From an uncultured Sulfurovum sp. (GTDB taxonomy: Bacteria > Campylobacterota > Campylobacteria > Campylobacterales > Sulfurovaceae), in assembly GCA_947313765.1 (NCBI GenBank), contig CAMZNQ010000110.1:1-25398 (forward strand): a stretch of 25,398 nt of DNA, written 5' to 3'. Within the stretch, counting starts at the first letter, position 1. The number at the start of each line of letters is the position of its first letter. Position numbers and translations under genes: made by a program. Under the pieces are notes generated by a model that made no database searches, was not told the DNA's origin, and saw nothing but the letters and a program-made list of their open reading frames with translations. Below are positions 17,538 through 25,398 of the stretch, in pieces.

Positions 17538-18074
17538 CTATTTAGCTTTAATTACACCAACAACAGCAACATCTGCTCTGTCCATTAGTCTACAATTTGC
17601 AGGTGTTTCCATATCTCTTACAAGAATAGAATCATCTCTATCAAGTGCAGTTACATCAAGAGTAAATCTATTTGGAACATCTTCAATTGCTCCTCTAACT
17701 TTCATTCTTCTCTTTTGAATCTGTAATACACCTTTATTTTTTAAACCTTTTGGTGTACCTGTTGTATATACAGGAACAAGATAGTTTGTCACTTGACCTG
17801 GAACAGCAACTCTCAAATCTACATGAACAACATCTCCATGAACAGGGTGTAGTTGATACTCTTGAATAACTACTTTTAAATCTTTACCATCTACAGTTAT
17901 TTCAAATGCTAAATTCTCTTTTCTTCTTACAGCTTTCATAAAGTCTCCTCTTTTGAATGCTGCTTGAATATTCTCTACACCATTTGCATAGATGTTAGCT
18001 GTTAGATAACCATCTCTTCTTAGTTTCTTTGCAGAAGCTGAGCCGATACTCTCTCTAATAATACCTTCTAACAT
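17538..18074 (-). CDS. rplY: 50S ribosomal protein L25, long Ctc form (bL25)
   Basis: This protein binds 5S rRNA in the large subunit. It has 178 residues, the long form with an N-terminal L25 domain (LEGIIRESIGSASAKKLRRD to LRVAVPG) and a C-terminal Ctc beta domain (YLVPVYTTGTPKGLKNKGVL onward). AAGGA lies eight bases before the ATG at 18074. A consensus -10 box upstream on the same strand suggests that rplY-pth-permease is transcribed from here. The rplY-pth-permease order matches what I recall from Helicobacter. Confidence 0.95.
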   Translation of the reverse strand: MLEGIIRESIGSASAKKLRRDGYLTANIYANGVENIQAAFKRGDFMKAVRRKENLAFEITVDGKDLKVVIQEYQLHPVHGDVVHVDLRVAVPGQVTNYLVPVYTTGTPKGLKNKGVLQIQKRRMKVRGAIEDVPNRFTLDVTALDRDDSILVRDMETPANCRLMDRADVAVVGVIKAK

Positions 18075-18105
18075 GTTTGTCCTTAATAATTAAAATTAGT
18101 GGCGA

Positions 18106-18111
18106 ATTATA
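18106..18111 (-). promoter_or_regulatory. -10 box for rplY-pth-permease
   Basis: The minus strand reads TATAAT in AGGTATAATTCGCC, 31 bases upstream of the rplY start. A 9-bp-arm palindrome (18114-18132) sits immediately upstream, over the spacer and -35 area. Confidence 0.6.
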
Positions 18112-18113
18112 CC

Positions 18114-18132
18114 TAAATCTTATTAAGATTTA
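18114..18132. repeat. Palindrome abutting the rplY promoter
   Basis: Perfect 9-base arms (TAAATCTTA at 18114-18122 and TAAGATTTA at 18124-18132) flank a single central base. The palindrome also covers the stop codon of the upstream coiled-coil gene. It is positioned as an operator for the rplY promoter. The hairpin would have almost no loop, which makes a terminator less likely. Confidence 0.5.
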
Positions 18133-18794
18133 ATGATTTTCTTGTATGTCTCTCCAAATAGTTTTGCGATTGTAGAGTCATCTAACTTAGAACTATCCTC
18201 TAGCTCTCTCTCTAAATCTAACTTTATTTTAGATTTAGATTTACTCTCCTCTAGTTTTCTATTTATTTTATTTAAATTAGAAATCTCTTTTTGATATTTT
18301 AAAAGTTGAATTTCAATATAGAAAAGTTGCTCTTTTGTTATTATAAGCTCTCCATGTTTCTCTTCTGAACTCTCTTTTTTTGACTCTTTTTTCAAAAGAG
18401 AAATTTCACTATTCTGATTTTCAATTATTTTCTCTGCTTTCATTAAAACTCTCTCTAAACCATGACTCTCTTCTTTACTCTCATCTAAAAGTCTCTTTAG
18501 CTCAATATTTTTATTAATAAGTGAATTGTTTAATCTCTCTTCTGATTTATCTATCTCTAATTTAATCTTTCTATTTTCATCTACTAATAACTCTATTTTA
18601 TTTTCCCTATTGATATTAATATCTTTGAGCTTTTTTATGGCATTACCATTTTTTAATAATTTATTAGTTATATTATTTATCTCTTTAATATGTCTATTTT
18701 CTACTATTTTTTTAGATAAAAGCCATCCAAAGAGAAAACCTAAAACCAAAGCTACAACTAGAAGACCAATCATTTCAATTATCAACTCTAACAT
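18123..18794 (-). CDS. Membrane-anchored coiled-coil protein, function unknown
   Basis: The protein has 223 residues and I do not recognise a family. An N-terminal membrane helix (about 4-27, IIEMIGLLVVALVLGFLFGWLL) is followed by almost unbroken charged coiled coil rich in Lys, Glu, Leu, Asn and Ser (about 35-200). A short C-terminal segment, STIAKLFGETYKKIIKS, may be a docking peptide. The architecture suggests a cytoplasmic scaffold or spacer tethered to the inner membrane. AGGAGA precedes the ATG at 18794. It overlaps the 98-residue membrane protein gene upstream by 20 bases, so the two are probably coupled and may work together. The stop lies within the palindrome before rplY. Confidence 0.75.
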   Translation of the reverse strand: MLELIIEMIGLLVVALVLGFLFGWLLSKKIVENRHIKEINNITNKLLKNGNAIKKLKDININRENKIELLVDENRKIKLEIDKSEERLNNSLINKNIELKRLLDESKEESHGLERVLMKAEKIIENQNSEISLLKKESKKESSEEKHGELIITKEQLFYIEIQLLKYQKEISNLNKINRKLEESKSKSKIKLDLERELEDSSKLDDSTIAKLFGETYKKIIKS

Positions 18795-19071
18795 CTTCTC
18801 TCCTTTTCACATTAGTTGAGATATTTTTTTCATTGATAATGGTAAATTTATCAGGTAGATAGCCTATAAGTCTCTCTTGAGTTATCTCATTTTTAGCTCT
18901 GTCTCTAAATAGTATGGAGGGGTTAGTAGATGGTGTAGGAGTTACAATCTTTAGAGTATCTTTTGAATAATTCAACTCTTCATAGCACTCTTCAAAATTT
19001 AGTACTACAGATAAAAAAATAAAAAAAATAGAGGTAGTTACTCCACCAACTACGATATTCATGCTACTCAT
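18775..19071 (-). CDS. Small single-pass membrane protein, function unknown
   Basis: The protein has 98 residues with no family recognised. One membrane helix or uncleaved signal anchor lies near the N-terminus (about 5-24, NIVVGGVTTSIFFIFLSVVL). A hydrophilic tail of about 70 residues containing TPTPSTNPS is probably periplasmic or cytoplasmic. AAAGG lies about eight bases upstream of the ATG. It sits 60 bases after the pilT-like gene and overlaps the coiled-coil gene by 20 bases. The good ribosome-binding site and translational overlap argue that it is real. Confidence 0.65.
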   Translation of the reverse strand: MSSMNIVVGGVTTSIFFIFLSVVLNFEECYEELNYSKDTLKIVTPTPSTNPSILFRDRAKNEITQERLIGYLPDKFTIINEKNISTNVKRREDVRVDN

Positions 19072-19131
19072 AATTAAACCTTTTAATATTATTTGTTTAA
19101 TTATATTGTAAATAGTTAGAAAAGTAAAGAG

Positions 19132-20277
19132 CTATTCTTCATCTTCTTCTTTTAAATCAAAAAAATCCTCCATTTTCTTACTAGAAGATTGATTATCCTC
19201 TCTATCATCACTCCCAATACCCTCTAACTTAAGCTTCATATCTGATGGATTTGTCGCATGTTCATATACAACCTCTTCTGAAATTCTACCTGAATGGTAT
19301 AACTCTAAAAGTGCTTGGTCAAAAGATTGTGAACCATAAATCTCTTTACCCTCTTCAATGGTATCTAAGATTTCATAATCTCTATTTTGTTCTATGAGTT
19401 CAGAAATTCTTGGTGTTAGTTTCATAACCTCTATTGCTGCGGCTCGTTTACCATCAACAGTTTTAACCAATCTTTGAGAAACCACTCCCTCCAAAACAGA
19501 GGCTAATGTAATCCGAATACGATTCTGCTCCTCTTTAGGAAACATTCCAATAACTCTATTTATTGTCTCTTTTGCATCTAATGTATGTAGTGTTGAGAAT
19601 ACTAAGTGACCTGTATTTGCAGCGTGTAGTGCAATCTCAATAGTCTCTAAATCACGCATCTCTCCAATTAGGATAATATCAGGGTCTTCACGTAAAGCAC
19701 CCTTTAGAGCATTCCCAAAAGAGAGTGTATCTTGACCTACCCCCCTTTGAGATATTAAAGAGAGTTTATCTGGGTGGACAAACTCAATAGGGTCTTCTAC
19801 GGTAATGATATGTTTTCTTCTTGTCTCATTAATATGGTTTAGCATAGCAGCTAAAGTAGTAGATTTTCCACTTCCTGTAACACCCGTCACAAGAATCAAT
19901 CCTCTATGTAAGTTAGATAGGTCTGTAATAATAGATGGTAGATTCAGCTCATCTAATGTTAAAATCTTAACAGGAATAATTCTAAGAACAGCAGATAACC
20001 CATCCATTTGATAGAAAAAGTTCAAACGAAAACGATTCTCTTCATCTAAAACATAGGTAGCATCAAGCTCTTTAGTTGTGACTAAAGTTTGATACTGCTC
20101 CTCACTCAAAATAGCTTTTGCAATACCATCTAACTCTTCATTGCTAATTCGTTTCTCTCCCAACTTTAACAAATCACCATTAACTCTTAAACGAATAATT
20201 GAACCAGATTTTAGATGTAAATCACTACCACCATTATGAATAAGATTCTTCAGATAAAATTGTAATTTTCTTTCCAT
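19132..20277 (-). CDS. pilT: PilT-like retraction ATPase of type IV pili
   Basis: This is a hexameric cytoplasmic ATPase that disassembles type IV pili to power twitching, adhesion or DNA uptake. It has 381 residues. A PAS-like N-terminal domain (1-110) contains GGSDLHLKSGS. The RecA-like core has Walker A GVTGSGKST (132-140), an Asp box ITVEDPIEF (158-166), Walker B DIILIGEMRD (200-209, Glu206), and a His box HLVFSTLHT (224-232). GEMRD is characteristic of PilT rather than PilB. An acidic C-terminal tail (about 350-381) is extra compared with short PilT. No other pilus genes are in the window, so PilT and PilU cannot be separated. The neighbours are co-directional. Confidence 0.93.
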   Translation of the reverse strand: MERKLQFYLKNLIHNGGSDLHLKSGSIIRLRVNGDLLKLGEKRISNEELDGIAKAILSEEQYQTLVTTKELDATYVLDEENRFRLNFFYQMDGLSAVLRIIPVKILTLDELNLPSIITDLSNLHRGLILVTGVTGSGKSTTLAAMLNHINETRRKHIITVEDPIEFVHPDKLSLISQRGVGQDTLSFGNALKGALREDPDIILIGEMRDLETIEIALHAANTGHLVFSTLHTLDAKETINRVIGMFPKEEQNRIRITLASVLEGVVSQRLVKTVDGKRAAAIEVMKLTPRISELIEQNRDYEILDTIEEGKEIYGSQSFDQALLELYHSGRISEEVVYEHATNPSDMKLKLEGIGSDDREDNQSSSKKMEDFFDLKEEDEE

Positions 20278-20297
20278 TTATAAAAACTCTTTTTTTT

Positions 20298-21278
20298 CTA
20301 AAATAGGGTGTAATCTTTTTTAATCTTAGGAAGTATACTTTTATCTAATGCATATACAAAAGCATAATTAAAATATGCATTTTTTAAAATATCCCTTGCC
20401 TCATCAATATCTTCATACCAATTTGGTCTATCAACCCCATCTACTTTTGTTTTTGGTGGAGTTAAAACGATTGTTTTTACCCATGCTCCATTGTATCTTA
20501 CATACTCTCTTGCTTTGTATATGTCTTGTAAGTTATCTGTAAAAATAGATACTTTATCACTTTTGCTAGGATTCATAATATTTAAAAATCCATCAATGAA
20601 AACAGGAACAAAATGTTTTGTATATTTTACTCTATGTAAATCATAGGGGAGATGGTGTCCATCACAAAACTCAACTACACGCTTCAATATGTCAACATGG
20701 AAAGGTGTAATCTCCTTCTCTTGGTAGATGAATGAGTTAATTTTAAATGTTACTTTAAATAGTGTATCGGTAATAATCTCACAACTAGCATCTTTATTTA
20801 AAACAGATACATCTGGCTTAATCATCTTCATCAGTTTTTCATCTGTACCAATAAAAATTTTAGATTCAGAGTTCAATATCTTCTCAAACATCTTACGCCA
20901 ATCATTGGGTAAAATATCAAGATTGGATTTTTTTGTAACAATCATCTTCATAAAAGAGAGTTCATGTTGAGTAAAGAGATAGAAACTTGCTTCTCTTGAA
21001 ATTAAGACATAACGAATAAGTTTAAACGCAGAGTTCTCTATTTCAGATACTTTTATCCATGCTATTTCATCATCTGTAACCTCTATATTTTCATCTGAAA
21101 ATATAATTGCATAAGCACCATTGGCTACTGCTGAGTCTATCTCATGTTTATCATTTGAGATAAACAAATCTCCCTGCTCAACTTTTGAGGGATAGACTGT
21201 TACAGAGTTAATTGCTGTAATAGTCGGCTCTGTAAGCATTGTACCTGCTGTGAGGTTTAATAAATCTTCTATTTTCAT
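20298..21278 (-). CDS. Protein with Mur-ligase-like N-terminal domain, no recognisable ATPase core
   Basis: The protein has 326 residues. Residues 21-85 (ITAINSVTVYPSKVEQGDLF, then SAVANGAYAIIFSDE) match the N-terminal substrate-binding fold of MurE/MurF ligases, where a consensus like V.PGDLF..L...A...GA...V is expected. The region after it should carry the P-loop TGTNGKT, but instead reads FYLFTQHELSFMKMI (about 99-113), and a later IFIGTDEK (141-148) is only faintly similar. No Mur-ligase active-site motif is visible. It could be a degenerate relative with a binding or regulatory role, or an unrelated protein sharing one fold. It lies 24 bases after metG and 20 before pilT, probably in one operon. 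Function is unknown; the N-terminal resemblance is moderate. Confidence 0.6.
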   Translation of the reverse strand: MKIEDLLNLTAGTMLTEPTITAINSVTVYPSKVEQGDLFISNDKHEIDSAVANGAYAIIFSDENIEVTDDEIAWIKVSEIENSAFKLIRYVLISREASFYLFTQHELSFMKMIVTKKSNLDILPNDWRKMFEKILNSESKIFIGTDEKLMKMIKPDVSVLNKDASCEIITDTLFKVTFKINSFIYQEKEITPFHVDILKRVVEFCDGHHLPYDLHRVKYTKHFVPVFIDGFLNIMNPSKSDKVSIFTDNLQDIYKAREYVRYNGAWVKTIVLTPPKTKVDGVDRPNWYEDIDEARDILKNAYFNYAFVYALDKSILPKIKKDYTLF

Positions 21279-21302
21279 CTACGTTTTTAACCTTCGTATT
21301 AT

Positions 21303-23273
21303 TTAGCTTATTGATGTACCATTTGATTTTGGTTTTTCAGGGCGAATTAAACATAATCCATCTCCATCTTTAGCAGCCAAAAGCATACCTTCAGATTTCA
21401 TTCCCATTAGTTTAGCAGGTTTTAAATTGGCAACCACACAAACTTGTGTATTTAGAATATCTTCAGCAGAGTACCACTCTTTAATTCCTGCAACAATCTG
21501 TCGAGTATACTCCTCTCCAATATCTACTTGAAGAAGAAGTAATTTTTTACTCTTTTTGACCTCTTCTGCTTTAACAACAGTTCCTATCTTTATAGAGGTT
21601 TGAAAAAATTGTTCGATTCCAATGAGTGCAATACCATCTGTAGTTGTACCATTTTTTTCTGCCTCTCTTTTTTTTGCCTCTTTAGCTTCACGCTCTTCTT
21701 TCTCTTTTTTTAACGCCTCTAAATGTTTATCTACTAGTAACTCTTTCTCTATTCTAGGAAATAAAGCATCTCTCTTTTCCATTGTAAATGAAGCTAAAAC
21801 CTCATCATTACGAATATACTTTTCAAAGCTTTCAGGTGAAATCTCAAAACCTAATGATTTTGCAATGGAGTCTGTTGTTTTTGGCATAACAGCATGAAGC
21901 ATAATTGAAACCTTTGCTAAAATAGTTGCAATCAAACCATTTAAAGCCATAGTTTCATCACTTTTCCCCTCTTTTATCATTGTCCAAGGTTGATACTTAT
22001 CAATAGCTCTATTTGCTACTGTTAATGGTCTCCAAAGCTCTTCTAAAAATCTATGTAATTGAAGTTCAAATATAAAGGGTTCAAGCTTATCTAGTGAGAG
22101 TTGAACCTCATCAAGCTCTTTTTGATAATATTTTTTAACTAAGTCTGACTCTACTCTACCTTCAAAATATTTTCTACTCATACCCATCAAACGATTTACT
22201 AGATTTCCAAGGTCATTACCTAAGTCTGAATTTATTCTATCCATTAATGCTCTTTGAGAGAAATCTCCATCTCCACCAAAAGGTACTTCTCTAAGCATAA
22301 AATAACGGAAGTTCTCTAAACCATAAGCATCTGCAACCTCTTTTGGATTAACAACATTTCCTTTTGATTTACTCATCTTTTCACCATTTCTAGTCCACCA
22401 CCCATGAGCACCAATATGTTTTGGAAGAGGTAAGTCTAAACTCATTAAAAATGCTGGCCAGTAGATAGCGTGAAAACGTAAAATATCTTTACCAATTAGA
22501 TGTACTCTTGCTGGCCAATAGTCCATATTTTTATCATCTGTTCCGTAACCAAGAGCAGTTACATAGTTCATTAGAGCATCAAGCCAAACATACATAACAT
22601 GTTTTGGTTCATTAAACTCTTTTGGAAGTTTTACACCCCAATCAAAAGAGGTTCTAGTTATGGATAAATCATTCAATCCACCCTCCACAAAACGGATAAC
22701 CTCATTTCTTTTGCTCTTAGGTAAGATACAGTTAGGATTGTCTCTATACCAAGCCAATAATCTATCTTCATATGCAGATAGCTTAAAAAAGTAACTCTCC
22801 TCCTCAACAACTGATGTACTTTTACCACAATCAGGACAAAACTCTCCATCAACTAATTGAAGTTCAGGAAAGAAAGTCTCACAAGAGATACAGTAGTGAC
22901 CTTGATATGTATCTTTATATACATCTCCCTTTTTATTCATTACAGAAAATGCTTTTTGAGCCCCTTTTTTATGCTCTGCATCTGTAGTACGAATAAACTT
23001 ATCATAAGAGATATTAAAATCATCCCAAAGGTCTCTGAATTTTTTAGATACCTCATCAGCATACTCTTGAGGCTCTCTTCCTCTACTCTTTGCAGACTCT
23101 TCAATCTTTTGACCATGCTCATCTGTTCCCGTTAAAAAGTATGTATCTTCTCCAATAAGACGAGAGTAACGAGCCAAACTATCGGCAATGATGGTAGTAT
23201 AGGCGTGACCAATATGAGCAACGTCGTTTACATAGTAGATTGGTGTGGTTATATATGATTTTTTACAAGACAT
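21303..23273 (-). CDS. metG: Methionyl-tRNA synthetase with C-terminal tRNA-binding domain
   Basis: This enzyme charges tRNA-Met for initiation and elongation. It has 656 residues. The class I signature HIGH is at 20-23 and KMSKS at 299-303. A single zinc knuckle uses Cys128, Cys131, Cys146 and Cys149 (CISC and CPDC). An anticodon-binding helical domain follows. A Lys/Glu-rich linker leads to a C-terminal EMAP/Trbp111-like OB domain from about residue 553 (GIEQFFQTSIKIGTVVKAE, then LKPAKLMGMKSEGM), which mediates dimerisation and tRNA binding. It is the first gene of the long minus-strand group. The 79-base gap before it is AT-rich with several TAAAAT-like boxes, none clearly dominant. Confidence 0.97.
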   Translation of the reverse strand: MSCKKSYITTPIYYVNDVAHIGHAYTTIIADSLARYSRLIGEDTYFLTGTDEHGQKIEESAKSRGREPQEYADEVSKKFRDLWDDFNISYDKFIRTTDAEHKKGAQKAFSVMNKKGDVYKDTYQGHYCISCETFFPELQLVDGEFCPDCGKSTSVVEEESYFFKLSAYEDRLLAWYRDNPNCILPKSKRNEVIRFVEGGLNDLSITRTSFDWGVKLPKEFNEPKHVMYVWLDALMNYVTALGYGTDDKNMDYWPARVHLIGKDILRFHAIYWPAFLMSLDLPLPKHIGAHGWWTRNGEKMSKSKGNVVNPKEVADAYGLENFRYFMLREVPFGGDGDFSQRALMDRINSDLGNDLGNLVNRLMGMSRKYFEGRVESDLVKKYYQKELDEVQLSLDKLEPFIFELQLHRFLEELWRPLTVANRAIDKYQPWTMIKEGKSDETMALNGLIATILAKVSIMLHAVMPKTTDSIAKSLGFEISPESFEKYIRNDEVLASFTMEKRDALFPRIEKELLVDKHLEALKKEKEEREAKEAKKREAEKNGTTTDGIALIGIEQFFQTSIKIGTVVKAEEVKKSKKLLLLQVDIGEEYTRQIVAGIKEWYSAEDILNTQVCVVANLKPAKLMGMKSEGMLLAAKDGDGLCLIRPEKPKSNGTSIS

Positions 23274-23352
23274 TAATAAGTTTTCCCTTAAACAAATGAG
23301 TTTAAATTACAATAAAGTAACATTTTATGGATATTTTAGCTAAACTTTGCTT

Positions 23353-23712
23353 TTAATGTAGTTTATTTCTTACATCATAAAGTTCCCAATAGCTGTTAAT
23401 CGCCTCATCTAACTCTTTATCTGTTAAAATTGTCTTCTCTTTTACAGAAAAATTTTCAATCCACTCATCAGGCATAACAGAAGTCTCCTCTAATGGTGCT
23501 TTCAAAAATGCTTTTAATGAAGCCTTAAATGTCTTCTCTCCTGAAAAAGTTTTTAGATATAACATGTAAATTTTTTCAAGAGAGTAAGGCAAGTGTTGAT
23601 GACATGGGATACAGTGTTTTTTGTAAATTTTATGCTTATCTTTTAACTCTACTTCCTCTGCACTTAACGTTAATGTCAATAGAATCAATAATATCATTAT
23701 TTTACTTCTCAT
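23353..23712 (-). CDS. Small mono-heme cytochrome c, exported
   Basis: The protein has 119 residues. An N-terminal signal sequence (MRSKIMILLILLTLTLSA) directs it to the periplasm. One heme site, CIPCH (Cys34, Cys37, His38), is present, and SVMPDEW offers Met80 as a likely distal ligand, the usual class I arrangement. The start overlaps the histidine kinase stop by 11 bases, so it is translated with the two-component genes. Its role could be as a redox partner or as the redox sensor feeding the kinase. The family is clear. The specific function is inferred only from its neighbours. Confidence 0.85.
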   Translation of the reverse strand: MRSKIMILLILLTLTLSAEEVELKDKHKIYKKHCIPCHQHLPYSLEKIYMLYLKTFSGEKTFKASLKAFLKAPLEETSVMPDEWIENFSVKEKTILTDKELDEAINSYWELYDVRNKLH

Positions 23713-24916
23713 CTACTACTCCTTTTAAAAAATCTACACGAATAGTTGTACCCTCTTTAAGTATAGATTTGACAGATATATCCAACTCATACTCCTCTAT
23801 GATACTCTTTACAATATTTAAACCGATTCCAAATCCACCTTCGGAGCTATTAAATCGTCTATAACGCTCAAAAATATCATTTACCTTTTCAGACTCTATC
23901 CCTATTCCTGTATCTTTAACTTCAAGATAATCTCTTCTTAGGATAACTGTTATCTCTCCTCCACGTTTATTGTACTTAATAGCATTTGAGATTAAATTAT
24001 CAATAACTCTTGCAATCTTCACACAATCTATAAAAATTGTAGAGTAGTTTAAATCTAAATTAAAAGTAACCTTTTTCGAACCTGCTAAAATAGTAAAATA
24101 CTCTACTCTATCTTCAATCAATTTTTTTAAATCAACCCATTCATCATTAGATTCACGGTTATGGTCAAGTGTTAAGTAGGTTAAATCTTGATATAGATGT
24201 GAAACTGTTTTTGCAGCAATATTGATACGTAATAATTTTTTTATATTTTTTTCAGACATAACATTCAAATCCATCATCTCAACATTAGCTAAAATTGCTG
24301 AAATTGGAGTATTAAGTTCATGTGTTGTATCTTTTATGAAATTATCTAAAAGTATCATTGAATTTTTCATGGGACGTAAAAAAAGATTTACAAAAAAAAC
24401 ACCAAAAATAAGAAAAATAATTAAAATTATTATACCCATTACAAATATATCTCTAATGACTCTAAAATACCAATCTCTATTCTCATCTGTTTCAATAAAT
24501 AGATACTTTGCTCCAAGATAGTAGTCATCAAGATAGGTCATAAATCTAACAATTCCATTTTTACGATAAAAAGCCTTATCAAAATCAATAATCTCATTTG
24601 GATTTAATGTTGAGAATATTTTTGAACGCTCTATGTCATAGATTGCTGAATTGAAATTTTCACTTCTAGGATAGGTACTATTTTTAGGAAAATCTTGATG
24701 AAGTTCTCTTAATTTTTGAATCTGTTCATGAGCATAAGTAGATAGAGTTCTTCTTTGATTAGAGAGCATAAGCTTCTCTTTGCTTTGATAGTAAAATATG
24801 CCTAAAGAGCTTAAGAGTATAACTACTAATATGAAATATAGTGCTAAAAATCTTCTTAATGAACTCTGTTCACTACTTAGAAGTAAATTTGTAGCCCTGT
24901 TTTTTGATACTGACAA
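23702..24916 (-). CDS. Sensor histidine kinase
   Basis: This is an inner-membrane kinase of 404 residues. The first membrane helix is at about 23-43, a periplasmic sensor domain spans about 44-153, and the second helix is at about 155-180. The H-box DTTHELNTPISAI holds the phosphorylated His199. The N-box VIDNLISNAIKYN (Asn311), the G1 box VKDTGIGIE (333-341) and the G2 box GFGIGL (361-366) complete the HATPase domain. No separate HAMP domain is evident. The start is TTG at 24916, with AAGGA five bases upstream, and overlaps the response regulator gene by 44 bases. The periplasmic domain matches no sensor I recognise. The partner regulator and a cytochrome c gene flank it. Confidence 0.93.
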   Translation of the reverse strand: MSVSKNRATNLLLSSEQSSLRRFLALYFILVVILLSSLGIFYYQSKEKLMLSNQRRTLSTYAHEQIQKLRELHQDFPKNSTYPRSENFNSAIYDIERSKIFSTLNPNEIIDFDKAFYRKNGIVRFMTYLDDYYLGAKYLFIETDENRDWYFRVIRDIFVMGIIILIIFLIFGVFFVNLFLRPMKNSMILLDNFIKDTTHELNTPISAILANVEMMDLNVMSEKNIKKLLRINIAAKTVSHLYQDLTYLTLDHNRESNDEWVDLKKLIEDRVEYFTILAGSKKVTFNLDLNYSTIFIDCVKIARVIDNLISNAIKYNKRGGEITVILRRDYLEVKDTGIGIESEKVNDIFERYRRFNSSEGGFGIGLNIVKSIIEEYELDISVKSILKEGTTIRVDFLKGVVDEK

Positions 24917-25398
24917 TTCTATCCTTACCTATGATTTTACGAATATTTTTAATATATGTACGCAGTGCTGTATCGCTTGGGTCTTCATCATAATCCCATA
25001 GCTCTTTATATATTCTATCATGAGAGAGTACCTCATCTGGGTATTTCATAAATAGTTTAAAGAGTGCTGACTCTTTATTTCCTAATGTCTCTGCTACACC
25101 ATTAACTAGTAGCTCATTTGATTTAACATTATATTCAATATTTTTACCTAAGCTAATGAGTTCTGTTGACTCATGAAAGAAACCTCGTCTAAGAAGAGTC
25201 TCAACACGAATAAGAAGCTCTTTTAAAACAAATGGTTTACGAATATAATCATCACAACCACTATTGAACCCTTTTTCTAAATCATCCACACCATTAAGTG
25301 AAGTAATAAAAATTGCAGGGGCAACCACTTCATTATCTCTTGCCTCTTTAAGAAGGGTAAATCCATCAATACCAGGAGTATTTACATCTAAAAGCAAT
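24873..25398 (-). CDS. OmpR-family response regulator, 5' end beyond window
   Basis: The last 174 or so codons of a two-component regulator are visible. The fragment enters within the receiver domain just before LLDVNTPGIDG, which holds the phospho-acceptor aspartate. It continues through IFITS and the conserved lysine of YIRKPF to a winged-helix DNA-binding domain (about visible residues 80-174: LLVNGVAETLGNKESALFKL, TYIKNIRKIIGKDRI and KQGYKF). It should be phosphorylated by the adjacent kinase and control transcription. Only about the first 45-50 residues are missing. Targets are unknown. Confidence 0.93.
   Translation of the reverse strand, partial: LLLDVNTPGIDGFTLLKEARDNEVVAPAIFITSLNGVDDLEKGFNSGCDDYIRKPFVLKELLIRVETLLRRGFFHESTELISLGKNIEYNVKSNELLVNGVAETLGNKESALFKLFMKYPDEVLSHDRIYKELWDYDEDPSDTALRTYIKNIRKIIGKDRIVSIKKQGYKFTSK

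Noticed and set aside
18526..18819. Plus-strand open frame opposite the coiled-coil gene
   Set aside because: Its Ser/Leu/Phe/Ile-rich translation is the expected antisense image of a Lys/Glu-rich coiled coil.

Overview
The window looks like the chromosome of a low-GC member of the Campylobacterota (former Epsilonproteobacteria). The evidence is gene order. The blocks lysA-pheA-hisC, ferredoxin-ndk-DUF177-rpmF-plsX-fabH, and rplY-pth-YjgP/YjgQ permease match arrangements I remember from Campylobacter and Helicobacter. The usual neighbours fliF-fliG-fliH are absent between hisC and dxs. That would fit a non-flagellated lineage such as Sulfurovum-like bacteria, but this is an inference.

Layout, left to right. 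(1) 1-2791, minus strand: the 5' two-thirds or so of dnaE (DNA polymerase III alpha), running off the left edge. It is interrupted in frame by a 438-residue intein with an intact-looking LAGLIDADG homing endonuclease (269-1582). (2) 2884-5731, minus strand: a compact three-gene cassette with overlapping ends. It encodes a MotA/TolQ-like channel with a long coiled-coil tail, a MotB/OmpA-like protein, and an HNH endonuclease. This is the composition of a Zorya anti-phage defence system, closest to type II (zorA-zorB-zorE). (3) 5992-12389, plus strand: a tight biosynthetic run lysA-pheA-hisC-dxs-metK (lysine/diaminopimelate, phenylalanine, histidine, isoprenoid and S-adenosylmethionine synthesis). 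(4) 12468-15906, plus strand: ferredoxin, ndk, DUF177 protein, rpmF, plsX, fabH (nucleotide, ribosome and fatty acid/phospholipid start genes). The plsX 5' end carries two in-frame TAA codons next to a run of 20 A, with reading frame and length otherwise preserved. This suggests a sequence error or a very recent lesion. (5) 15912-23273, minus strand: LptF/LptG-type permease, pth, rplY (Ctc), two small membrane/coiled-coil proteins, a PilT-like ATPase, a protein resembling only the N-terminal part of Mur ligases, and metG. (6) 23353-25398, minus strand: a mono-heme cytochrome c, a sensor histidine kinase and an OmpR-type response regulator, all overlapping, with the regulator cut by the right edge.

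The two accessory elements are the dnaE intein and the Zorya-like cassette, and they lie side by side at the left. The rest is largely housekeeping. The most notable items are the Zorya-like cassette, the intein in the polymerase palm domain, the damaged plsX 5' end, the Mur-ligase-like protein without a recognisable P-loop, and the kinase/regulator operon that also encodes a cytochrome c. I saw no tRNA, rRNA, CRISPR array, insertion sequence or integrase gene. No gene-free stretch exceeds 300 bases; the longest is the 260-base zorA/lysA divergent region.
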